This document shows positions 1 to 5,721 of a stretch of DNA of 7,436 nucleotides, in pieces. The translations under genes were made by a program, and so were the position numbers. Position 1 is the first letter of the stretch. Every line of letters begins with the position of its first letter. The stretch is taken from contig JAGRKR010000569.1 of the NCBI GenBank assembly GCA_020442225.1, forward strand, positions 1-7,436, given 5' to 3'. Below the pieces are notes generated by a model. That model saw only the letters and a list, made by a program, of their open reading frames with translations, was not told the DNA's origin and made no database searches. The DNA comes from Hyphomicrobiaceae bacterium (GTDB lineage Bacteria; Pseudomonadota; Alphaproteobacteria; Rhizobiales; Hyphomicrobiaceae).

Positions 1-224
1 CCTGGTCGCTTGCGGTGATGGAAGAGTTTCAACACTCTTGATCCTGCGGCAGTATGAATTCAAAGACTTAGCCGTTCAGCCTGAATGCCACGGCGTTTGC
101 GGCCCGCCCATGGCCACCATGAACCGACCGCCGAGGGGGCCGGCCGCCACGCCCGAATCGTCGTGATCGGCGCGCCAGCCACGCGAAGACCGCCAGACGT
201 CAACGCTCAATCGGAGACAACGCG
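1..224. other. Left edge, no recognisable gene
   Basis: No convincing coding region is seen. The plus-strand frame beginning at base 3 reads 12 codons, ending in EEFQHS before a TGA at 39-41. This could be the tail of a gene cut by the window edge but is too short to identify. An imperfect-looking but exact 6-bp inverted repeat (AAGAGT at 22-27, ACTCTT at 34-39) lies in the same place and could be a weak hairpin. The last ~30 bases form the leader of the secreted protein that starts at 225. Confidence 0.4.
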
Positions 225-572
225 ATGAGGCTCCAATCCGGCGCACCCGTGTTCGCTGCCATCCTGGCGATCGTCTGCCCGCTTGCCGCCACGCCGGCCC
301 GGGCCAGCGATACCTGCATGGTGCAGAAGAGCCCTGACGGCTACGTAGCCCTGCGCGGCGATCCATCCGACCGGGCTCCCTTGATCGCGCGCGCCAGGGA
401 AGGCGAAGCCGTGGTCATCCAGAAGGACGCCAATGGCGATCAGATCGCGCGCGGCGCATGGCTGCGCGTCTTCCATTTCCCCGACAGTGTGATCCCGCCC
501 GCAACGTCGCCCGAGCACAAGAAGGGCCGGATTGGCTGGATGCCCAAGCGCTTCATCGACGATTGCGGTTGA
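225..572 (+). CDS. Small secreted SH3-like protein (115 aa)
   Basis: Predicted periplasmic or secreted protein of unknown role. Residues 1-27 form a typical signal peptide: a short basic start (MRLQ), a hydrophobic core (FAAILAIVCPLAA) and a likely cleavage site after TPARA. The mature part, about 88 residues, has the look of a bacterial SH3-like domain: a 'GYVALRGDPSDRAPLIARAREGEAVVI' type strand pattern near the start and a 'GRIGWMPKRFI' strand at the end, the usual closing element of such folds. Two cysteines, at residues 31 and 114, flank the domain and could form a disulfide. The ATG is supported by GGAG at 213-216, eight bases upstream. The gene stands alone and faces the methyltransferase convergently. 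SH3-like domains of this kind often bind cell-wall peptides, but nothing here fixes the ligand. The SH3 assignment is from pattern only. Confidence 0.75.
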   Translation: MRLQSGAPVFAAILAIVCPLAATPARASDTCMVQKSPDGYVALRGDPSDRAPLIARAREGEAVVIQKDANGDQIARGAWLRVFHFPDSVIPPATSPEHKKGRIGWMPKRFIDDCG

Positions 573-583
573 GTAGGACGGCC

Positions 584-609
584 GACGGCCAGTCCGCGGA
601 CGGGCCGTC
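584..609. terminator. GC-rich hairpin between convergent genes
   Basis: A strong inverted repeat sits 12 bases after the secreted-protein stop: GACGGCC (584-590) pairs with GGCCGTC (603-609), with a further GTC/GAC stem inside after one A/G mismatch. The left arm is preceded by a second copy of GACGGCC at 577-583. It lies between two convergent genes, so it could end transcription from both sides. There is no T-tract on either strand, so a factor-independent terminator is only a possibility. Confidence 0.4.
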
Positions 610-710
610 GATCATGAGCCGGAGCCACCATTCATAGCTTGTTCCGTGCCCATCTGCTTCTCATCTGAATGCGAACAGGCAATGCTGGCTACGTGGCCCG
701 CCCTGGCGGT

Positions 711-1517
711 CTATTCCGGCGTGTTTACGATCAACCTCATTCCCGCATCGAATGCATCGAGCTTCCGCAAAGAGCCGTGGCGGCGGTCCCATATGCCCGT
801 CGCCAGATCACGCTCGACGGCGGTAACCGCCCGATCGACAACCTCCGGCGGCATGCGCGCAAATCCAGAGGTCCCCTGGCGTGCCCTTGCATTCAACACG
901 CGCTCAGGGTGGGCCCAAAAAGACATCAGAGTCCAATCTGGAGTATCGCGATGCACAGGTAACACCTCCACGCGAGTGTGCCCCCCTAACCAAGCAGAGA
1001 ACTGCTCGATTGCCGGGAAGATTCGTCGATCAAGGTCGGCCACCTCGGGAAGGTAGTCAGCCATGAGCCACATCGAGCCATGGACCTCGGCATCGGCCGT
1101 CAGGATTACGACGGGGCCTGTCGCGACGCGGCGCATCTCGCGAACCCCCTGCTCCTGCTCATGATCCCAATGATGAACTGTGAGCACAGCCATGGCGGCG
1201 TCAACGCTGCCACTCCGCAAAGGAAGTGAGCCGGCCGAAGCCCGGATCGCGGGTGCCATAGTTCGCGGGCGTTGAGCGGCCATAACGTCGCTTGGCTCGA
1301 CGGCCAGCATATGACGATCGTGAGGCTCGTAGGAGCCGGCACCTGCGCCAACGTTCACAACCGTCTTGGCCGCGCCTAATGCTTGGAGGAGGCTGTCTCG
1401 AATGCGTGGATCTTCACGTCTGGTGGAGGCATAGCCACCGCCAATCTGGTCATATCGTGGACCATCGTCTGCCGTAGCCGTGGCGGAATTGACGATTGTG
1501 TCGCGGGTGTGTGTCAC
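711..1517 (-). CDS. Class I SAM-dependent methyltransferase under FMN riboswitch control
   Basis: Likely cytoplasmic small-molecule or RNA/protein methyltransferase of the Methyltransf_11 (UbiE/SmtA-like) type, 268 aa; substrate unknown. The SAM-binding motif I is VVNVGAGAGSYEP (residues 53-65), followed by the acidic ribose-binding residue E74 in LAVEP. The next motif region runs from about 93 to 116 (SAGSLPLRSGSVDAAMAVLT, then VHHW), as expected for a Rossmann methyltransferase. The N-terminal YDQIGGGYASTRREDPRI is characteristic of a widespread but uncharacterised family. I choose the GTG at 1517 because AAGGAG (1524-1529) sits six bases upstream. A longer frame opens at a GTG at 1562 but would place the riboswitch expression platform inside the coding region. 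The leader of about 230 bases holds an FMN aptamer, so expression should respond to FMN, most likely being repressed when FMN is high. No further gene follows on this strand in the window, so it appears monocistronic. The family call is firm; the role is not known. Confidence 0.9.
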   Translation of the reverse strand: MTHTRDTIVNSATATADDGPRYDQIGGGYASTRREDPRIRDSLLQALGAAKTVVNVGAGAGSYEPHDRHMLAVEPSDVMAAQRPRTMAPAIRASAGSLPLRSGSVDAAMAVLTVHHWDHEQEQGVREMRRVATGPVVILTADAEVHGSMWLMADYLPEVADLDRRIFPAIEQFSAWLGGHTRVEVLPVHRDTPDWTLMSFWAHPERVLNARARQGTSGFARMPPEVVDRAVTAVERDLATGIWDRRHGSLRKLDAFDAGMRLIVNTPE

Positions 1518-1518
1518 A

Positions 1519-1562
1519 GTGATCTCCTTCGGGATTATCGACACGTCACCCAAGGCGATCAC
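1519..1562 (-). promoter_or_regulatory. Shine-Dalgarno-sequestering helix (riboswitch expression platform)
   Basis: On the minus strand GTGATCGCCTT (1562-1552) can pair with AAGGAGATCAC (1529-1519), which contains the Shine-Dalgarno sequence of the methyltransferase. Ten of eleven positions pair, with one G/A mismatch, closing a 22-base loop. This fits translational control, in which FMN binding favours the helix and blocks ribosome entry. A separate perfect hairpin, GCCGC-TTCA-GCGGC (1588-1575), lies between the aptamer and this helix. I did not find a clear competing anti-sequestor, so the switching mechanism is inferred. Confidence 0.6.
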
Positions 1563-1597
1563 GATCGCACTCGCGCCGCTGAAGCGGCACCAGTTCG

Positions 1598-1749
1598 CGC
1601 GTTCTCTTTCATCCGGACTGTGACCGTCGGCTCAGGCATCCCACCTGATCTGCTGACCCTTCCAACGGAAGGCGCTCGCGGGCTCGCAGCGACAGTCACC
1701 CATAGCCGCATACCGCCGGTAGGGACTTTCACCCCGCCCTGAGAACGCG
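1598..1749 (-). promoter_or_regulatory. FMN riboswitch (RFN element)
   Basis: Metabolite-sensing leader RNA that binds flavin mononucleotide. The conserved RFN blocks appear in order on the minus strand: AGGGCGGGGTGAAAGTCCC (with the core at 1738-1722), CCGGCGGT (1719-1712), GAGCCCGCGAGC (1685-1674), GATCAGGTGGGATGCCTG (1650-1633), GCCGACGGT (1631-1623) and AGTCCGGATG (1619-1610), followed by AAAGAGAA. The closing helix P1 is a perfect 9-bp pairing of CGCGTTCTC (1749-1741) with GAGAACGCG (1606-1598). The variable P3-type insertion near 1650-1672 (CTTCCGTTGGAAG) also folds on itself. All parts needed for an active aptamer seem present. Known FMN riboswitches usually control riboflavin synthesis or uptake genes; here the next gene is a methyltransferase about 80 bases downstream of the aptamer. 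Confidence 0.96.
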
Positions 1750-1752
1750 GTC

Positions 1753-1781
1753 ATATTGAAAAGCGCCATGCGAGTGGTCAA
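1753..1781 (-). promoter_or_regulatory. Predicted sigma-70-type promoter of the riboswitch leader
   Basis: On the minus strand TTGACC (1781-1776) and CAATAT (1758-1753) are separated by exactly 17 bases, matching -35 and -10 spacing. The expected transcription start falls near 1745-1749, right at the 5' strand of the riboswitch P1 helix. The positional fit with the aptamer strengthens the call. The start site is inferred, not observed. Confidence 0.55.
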
Positions 1782-2195
1782 GCCAGACCTGTTTCAGGCG
1801 TGCCTCACATAGCTGGCGTCAAAATCAATGGCTGGTGACGACGTCCCTCCTGGCCCATTGCCCCATGCACACCCTCACGCACAAATCATAAGCAGACGCC
1901 TTGTCCGCGCGAGCCTTTCACGCTCGACGCCCACCCCGGCTCATCCTCTCGGGTTCGGCGGAAGCGCTCGCGGCTTGAGGCATGATCGGCGGCTCGGGCA
2001 GCCATGCGCCCTCGGCTGGCGCCATGTGGTCGCGCGAGGTGCACCGTCAACAAGCGTCGGGCGGATGGGGACGGAGTTCGACGCGAGGCTGTGCTCGTCG
2101 TCGGCCGCGGCGGGCGGAGCGGGCCAGCGCCGCAATCGCCGGCCGCGCACAACGCCCGCGAGGGCATCGGCGACGGCCCGGCGTGGTTGCCGTGA
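1782..2195. other. Non-coding stretch, no recognisable gene
   Basis: About 410 bases between the methyltransferase promoter and the stop codon of the cupin gene. Open frames cross it on both strands, but their translations are low-complexity runs rich in Arg, Ala, Pro and Ser with no family resemblance and no good ribosome binding sites, as expected by chance in GC-rich DNA. No tRNA, repeat array or insertion sequence was seen. The right part should contain the 3' end of the cupin transcript, but I see only a weak GCCC/GGGC hairpin (2155-2166). Confidence 0.55.
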
Positions 2196-2699
2196 TCAGG
2201 CGGCCTTGATGTTGGAGCGCTTGACGTGGTCGAGGTTGGCGCCCTCGATGCGGATCAGCTTGGTCGGCCCCTGACGGTTGGGCGAGTGCACCGCCCCGAC
2301 CTCGTAGAACTTCGCGTCGCCGGGCCGCATCGTGTAGGTCGACTGCGGAGCCACCAGGATCGGCTCGCCGCCCTCACCCTTCTTCACGACTTTCCATTCC
2401 GTCATCTCGGTCTCGCCGACCGCCTGACCATAGATCGCCCAGCTATGCCCGTGATCGTGGGGCGAGCCCACGGCCTTGCCCTCGTAGACGTGGCCGCAGA
2501 TGCAGAAGCCCATATCCTTGTCCTCATAGAGGACCTTGCGCGGCTTGCACTGATCCGCCGTCAGGTGCTGCGCCACGAACTCCTTGTCCAGCAGGGCTTT
2601 GGAGACGTAGCCGCAGACCTTGTCCTTGCCCGCACGGCCGGCGTCGGCCGTGAGCGCCGCCTTGATGTCGCTGGCAAGGTTCTCAAGCGTGTATCCCAT
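2196..2699 (-). CDS. Cupin protein, thiol-dioxygenase-like (167 aa)
   Basis: Small cytoplasmic metal-dependent cupin resembling the cysteine-dioxygenase superfamily (the COG5553-type 'predicted metal-dependent enzyme'). The metal site is visible as H81 and H83 in SPHDHGHSWAIYGQ and H138 in GAVHSPN. The glutamate normally following the HxH of ordinary cupins is absent, which gives the three-histidine iron site typical of thiol dioxygenases. The rest of the motif (GQAVGETEMTEW) also fits that group. Family members oxidise a thiol such as cysteine or mercaptopropionate to a sulfinate with O2; the substrate here is unknown. The ATG at 2699 is supported by GGAGG (2712-2708) eight bases upstream; the longer open frame upstream is not coding. 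It lies 112 bases downstream of the four-domain rhodanese on the same strand, which supports a role in sulfur metabolism. It may be co-transcribed and may also have its own promoter (2745-2773). Confidence 0.85.
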   Translation of the reverse strand: MGYTLENLASDIKAALTADAGRAGKDKVCGYVSKALLDKEFVAQHLTADQCKPRKVLYEDKDMGFCICGHVYEGKAVGSPHDHGHSWAIYGQAVGETEMTEWKVVKKGEGGEPILVAPQSTYTMRPGDAKFYEVGAVHSPNRQGPTKLIRIEGANLDHVKRSNIKAA

Positions 2700-2744
2700 A
2701 AGCGTATCCTCCGTTCCGAATGGCTGACGTGATGGTCGGGGCAA

Positions 2745-2773
2745 AGTTTGCCTGGACGAATTTCCGATGACAA
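2745..2773 (-). promoter_or_regulatory. Possible internal promoter for the cupin gene
   Basis: On the minus strand TTGTCA (2773-2768, five of six matches to the -35 consensus) is followed after 17 bases by CAAACT (2750-2745, a weak -10). It lies in the 112-base gap between rhodanese and cupin, about 45 bases before the cupin start. The poor -10 makes this tentative. Confidence 0.3.
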
Positions 2774-2784
2774 GGCGGCACGAT

Positions 2785-2810
2785 GGCCCTGGAGCTGGCC
2801 CGCTCCGGCC
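2785..2810 (-). terminator. Hairpin directly after the rhodanese stop codon
   Basis: An inverted repeat begins right after the rhodanese TGA (2814-2812): an outer GGCC/GGCC pair (2785-2788 and 2807-2810) and an inner GGAGC/GCTCC stem (2791-2795 and 2802-2806) around a six-base loop, with a two-base bulge on one side. No T-tract follows. It could weaken read-through into the cupin gene or stabilise the upstream mRNA. Confidence 0.3.
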
Positions 2811-2811
2811 G

Positions 2812-4419
2812 TCAGGCGCGCCCCGCCACCTGGAACCGCTGGTCGTCGTCGCTGGCCATCTGATTGACCAGATCGATCTCCCAGGCGAGATAGGCCCGCA
2901 TCGCCGCTTCGCGATCGCCGCCGCGCTCGCGTGCGGGCAGCCACACGTCGTCCGCCGTATCGGCGAGGCGCCCCTCCCCTGTCTCGAGCGGGTAGCCGGC
3001 GGCGACCCAGGCCTGCGTGCCACCTGCGAGCACGAGGATGCGCCGGTCCGTGCGGCCGGCGAGATCGGCCGCGGCCAGCCGGGCGAGCGATCCGAAGGGG
3101 GACGTCAGCACGAGCGGGCCGGCATCCGTGATCGTGGAGAGCGCCTCCGCGAGCCGCGTGCGGGTGGAGAACCAGGCGCGGGGAATGTGGCCCTTCCTGT
3201 AGGCCTTGGAGTAGGCGAGATCGACGACCGCCGCGTCGCCCGCCGCGATGCGCGCCTCGAGCGCCTCCGCCGTGATGACGTCCACCTCGCCCGCGGCAAG
3301 CCCGAGCACGTTCGGCCTGTGCGGGCCGGCCACCCGCTCGCCCGGCACGTCGGCGAGAGACATGACGGCGATGTCCGTCCAGCCCATCTGCTTCAGCCAC
3401 GAGGCGGTCATCGTCGCCCGTACGCCGTCGTCGTCCACGAGCACCACGCGCGCACCCCAGGTGGCCAGATAGTTGTCCGTCTCCTGGACCAGCTGGCCGC
3501 CCGGCGCCGACCTCATGCCCACGACATGAGAGGCCTGGTACTCCTCGGGCATGCGGACGTCGAGCACGTAGAGGGTGCGCGTGTCTGCCTCGCGCCGCCA
3601 GCCGGCCAAGGTCGCCGCATCGATGCGCGGGATGGCGAAGCGTGCGGCCACCGCTTGCGCCGCCTCGCGGGCAGCCGCGGCAGCCGCGGGGGAGACGTCG
3701 GGCGCGCGCCGCATCGCCCCCCGCACAACCTCGTAGCCCGCCAGATGCCAGGCCATGGTGCCGTCCTTCAGCGACACGACCTTGTTCGGCACGCCGGCAT
3801 TGATCAGGGCCTGCGCGCCAATGATGCTGCGCGTGCGCCCGCCGCAGTTGACGACGACGGTCGTTGCCGGCGACGGGATCAGCTCCTTGAAGCGATAGAC
3901 GAGCTCGGCCCCTGGCACGCTGGTCGCCGTCGGGATGGAGTTGGTGTGGAACTCCTCGTAGGAGCGGCTGTCGAGAATGGCGATGTCGGAGCCGTCGTCC
4001 ATCATGGCCTTGAGCGCCTCGGCGGTGATCCAGGGTGTGCCGGCCTCGTGCTCGACCACCTCGGCGAAGGCCTTGCTCGGCACGTGCACGCCGCTGTAGA
4101 CGCGATAGCCCGCGCGCTCCCAGCCGGTGACGCCTCCTTCGAGCAGCGAGACGTCGCTGTAGCCGAGCGCCGCCATGCGCTCCGCCGCCCGCGCCGCCAG
4201 CCCTTCGCCATCGTCGCACCACACGACCCGAGCGCTGCGGCGGGGAACCATGTCGTCGGCCAGCACCTCGACGCGGCCGAGCGGCAGGCAGGAGGCCATC
4301 AGCAGATGCCGCGCCCCGAAAACCACCTCCTCGCGGGCATCGAGCAGGGCGATCTCGCCTCCGTCGTGGAGCGCTGCCTTCAGCTCGCGCGCGGTCATGC
4401 GAGGGATCGTCGGGGCCAT
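2812..4419 (-). CDS. Four-domain rhodanese-like sulfurtransferase (535 aa)
   Basis: Cytoplasmic protein built of four rhodanese-like repeats, at about residues 8-105, 130-232, 264-355 and 380-478, then a tail of about 55 residues. Rhodaneses carry sulfane sulfur as a persulfide on an active-site cysteine. Repeat 2 has a classical active loop (C192-GGRTR) and repeat 1 a plausible one (C68-DDGEG). Repeat 3 reads DDDGVR and repeat 4 reads SPFGSL at the same place, so both lack the cysteine and are probably structural or substrate-binding. Other rhodanese marks are LLDAREE (27-31 region), AILDSRSYEEFHTNSIP (147-163), VLDVRMPEEYQASHV (285-299) and GHIPRAW (410-416), and each repeat ends in a G..AW..AGY type strand. 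No signal peptide is seen. The ATG at 4419 has GGAG (4431-4428) eight bases upstream; M8 is an alternative start. The pairing with a thiol-dioxygenase-like cupin suggests sulfur oxidation or persulfide handling. It is divergent from the ureohydrolase gene across 173 bases in which I see no clear promoter. Confidence 0.92.
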   Translation of the reverse strand: MAPTIPRMTARELKAALHDGGEIALLDAREEVVFGARHLLMASCLPLGRVEVLADDMVPRRSARVVWCDDGEGLAARAAERMAALGYSDVSLLEGGVTGWERAGYRVYSGVHVPSKAFAEVVEHEAGTPWITAEALKAMMDDGSDIAILDSRSYEEFHTNSIPTATSVPGAELVYRFKELIPSPATTVVVNCGGRTRSIIGAQALINAGVPNKVVSLKDGTMAWHLAGYEVVRGAMRRAPDVSPAAAAAAREAAQAVAARFAIPRIDAATLAGWRREADTRTLYVLDVRMPEEYQASHVVGMRSAPGGQLVQETDNYLATWGARVVLVDDDGVRATMTASWLKQMGWTDIAVMSLADVPGERVAGPHRPNVLGLAAGEVDVITAEALEARIAAGDAAVVDLAYSKAYRKGHIPRAWFSTRTRLAEALSTITDAGPLVLTSPFGSLARLAAADLAGRTDRRILVLAGGTQAWVAAGYPLETGEGRLADTADDVWLPARERGGDREAAMRAYLAWEIDLVNQMASDDDQRFQVAGRA

Positions 4420-4592
4420 GGCTCGTTCTCCGGTGTCTGCTGGCGGGACCTGCCGCCGGGGGGGCCTTCAAGAGTGAAACATCGCAGGCGCCCCCGCAAG
4501 CTTCGGCGCAGGCACGCGGCATCCCTTGCATTGCGCTCGCCCGTCGGGCACGACACTGAAGCCGTCAACACCATCCTGCGGGGCGTTCCGAC

Positions 4593-5507
4593 ATGACGAC
4601 GTTTCTCGGCCTGCCTGCGACCAGCCTCGATGCCGTCACGGCAGGCGACATCGTCGTGCTCGGCGTCGACGATGCGACCCCCTACGAGGCCGGCAAGCGA
4701 TCGCACGCGGCCGGCGGCGCAGGCGCGATCCGCGAAGCCAGCCGGCGCTATGGCGATTGGCACGGGCATCACGATTTCGACACGAGCCGCCCCATGCTCG
4801 AGCCGGCGGGCCGGCGGCTGCTGGATGCCGGCGACATCGCCACCGACCCGACCACGCCCGCCGCCAACCGGCAGGCCATCGAGGCCGCCGTCTCGGGCAT
4901 TCTCGGCGCCGGCGCTACGCCCATCGTCCTCGGCGGCGACGATTCCGTGCCCATCCCCGTCTTTGCCGCCTACCGGGAGCACGGCCCCATCTGGATCGTG
5001 CAGATCGATGCCCACATCGACTGGCGCGACGAGCGCTACGGCGAGCGGCTGGGCTGGAGCAGCCCCATGCGCCGCGCCTCGGAGATGCCCTGGGTGGCGG
5101 GAATGGTCCAGATCGGAGCGCGCGGCGTGGGAAGCGCCCGGCGCGAGGAGGTGGAGGCGGCTCGCGCCTGGGGTGCGCACCTCGTGACCGCGCGCGAGGT
5201 GCACGAGGGCGGCATGGTGCGCGCCCTCGCAGCCGTTCCGGCGGGTGCGTCGGTCGTCTGCACGCTCGATTGCGATGGCCTCGACCCGAGCGTCATGCCG
5301 GGCGTGGTCGCGCTCGCCCCTGGCGGGCTAAGCCATTGGCATATCGTCGATCTCTTCGCGCATCTGGCGACGCGGACACGCCTCGTCGGCTTCGACCTGG
5401 TGGAGCTGGCAGCGGAGCGCGACCCAAGCGGCCTGACGTCGCTGGCGGCTGTGCGGTTCATCACTCTCGCCATCGCGGCAATGGCGCGTTCGGAGCAAAA
5501 GGCCTAG
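4593..5507 (+). CDS. Arginase/agmatinase-family ureohydrolase with variant metal motif (304 aa)
   Basis: Member of the ureohydrolase superfamily, whose enzymes use two Mn (or Ni) ions to hydrolyse guanidino groups of arginine, agmatine and related compounds, releasing urea. The length of 304 aa is normal for the family. Metal motifs: GGDDS (114-118), DAHID (139-143) and LDCDGLDP (225-232). The second and third motifs are intact, giving D139, H141, D143, D226 and D228. In the first motif the usual His is replaced by Asp (D117). E271, in FDLVEL, occupies the place of the guanidinium-binding glutamate. The loop after the third motif is DPSVMPGVVALAPGGL rather than the canonical PGTGTP form, which marks a distinct subgroup often just called agmatinase. 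Substrate therefore cannot be named. The ATG has only a weak GGGG (4580-4583) upstream. It is divergent from the rhodanese gene and 214 bases before the TAXI gene. Confidence 0.9.
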   Translation: MTTFLGLPATSLDAVTAGDIVVLGVDDATPYEAGKRSHAAGGAGAIREASRRYGDWHGHHDFDTSRPMLEPAGRRLLDAGDIATDPTTPAANRQAIEAAVSGILGAGATPIVLGGDDSVPIPVFAAYREHGPIWIVQIDAHIDWRDERYGERLGWSSPMRRASEMPWVAGMVQIGARGVGSARREEVEAARAWGAHLVTAREVHEGGMVRALAAVPAGASVVCTLDCDGLDPSVMPGVVALAPGGLSHWHIVDLFAHLATRTRLVGFDLVELAAERDPSGLTSLAAVRFITLAIAAMARSEQKA

Positions 5508-5563
5508 GGTGCGCCGCGGCGAGGGGGAGCGCGAATGCGAACCCATCGCCGTCGACCACGCGC

Positions 5564-5587
5564 GAGGGCGGCACGATCGCCGCCCTT
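5564..5587 (+). terminator. Hairpin downstream of the ureohydrolase gene
   Basis: AGGGCGGC (5565-5572) and GCCGCCCT (5579-5586) form a perfect 8-bp stem around a six-base loop ACGATC, extended by a G-T pair. It lies 57 bases after the ureohydrolase stop and before the TAXI gene. It is followed by only a short TT, so it is a weak candidate for an intrinsic terminator. Confidence 0.45.
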
Positions 5588-5658
5588 CCGCCCGCGGCGG
5601 CGATGCGCTTGACCACAGAGCATCGTCCTGCCATCCCGATCCGTGACTGTCCGCAGGG

Positions 5659-5694
5659 TGCGCGCCCGCGCGCATTAGCGACGCGTGCCGGCAC
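5659..5694. repeat. Two palindromes upstream of the TAXI gene
   Basis: A 16-base inverted repeat (TGCGCGC-CC-GCGCGCA, 5659-5674) and a perfect 10-base palindrome GTGCCGGCAC (5685-5694) lie in the 65 bases before the TAXI start codon. They could be operator sites or parts of a leader structure. GC-rich DNA yields such palindromes by chance, so this is a note rather than a firm site. Confidence 0.25.
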
Positions 5695-5721
5695 CGTGCC
5701 GCGACGAGTTGGAGCACCGAC

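Noticed and set aside
3..41. Possible C-terminal end of an upstream gene (12 codons then TGA)
   Set aside because: Too short to identify or to tell from chance.
1383..1742. Plus-strand open frame over the riboswitch region
   Set aside because: It lies antisense to the methyltransferase start and the FMN riboswitch, whose RNA conservation explains the sequence.
1828..2274. Plus-strand open frame of 148 codons in the non-coding stretch
   Set aside because: No ribosome binding site, low-complexity composition, and it runs into the antisense of the cupin gene.
2700..3023. N-terminal extension of 108 residues on the cupin protein
   Set aside because: The extension overlaps the end of the rhodanese gene and is Arg/Pro-rich. 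GGAGG before the ATG at 2699 marks the real start.
2561..4531. Long minus-strand open frame (656 codons) in another frame over the rhodanese
   Set aside because: Mostly Arg/Gly/Ala low-complexity sequence; the other frame holds the real rhodanese motifs. Its tail happens to enter a shifted frame of the cupin gene.
2767..4596. Long plus-strand open frame (609 codons) opposite the rhodanese gene
   Set aside because: Its translation is rich in Arg, His, Ala and Gly without family features and lies antisense to a clear four-domain rhodanese. It is a GC-bias shadow.
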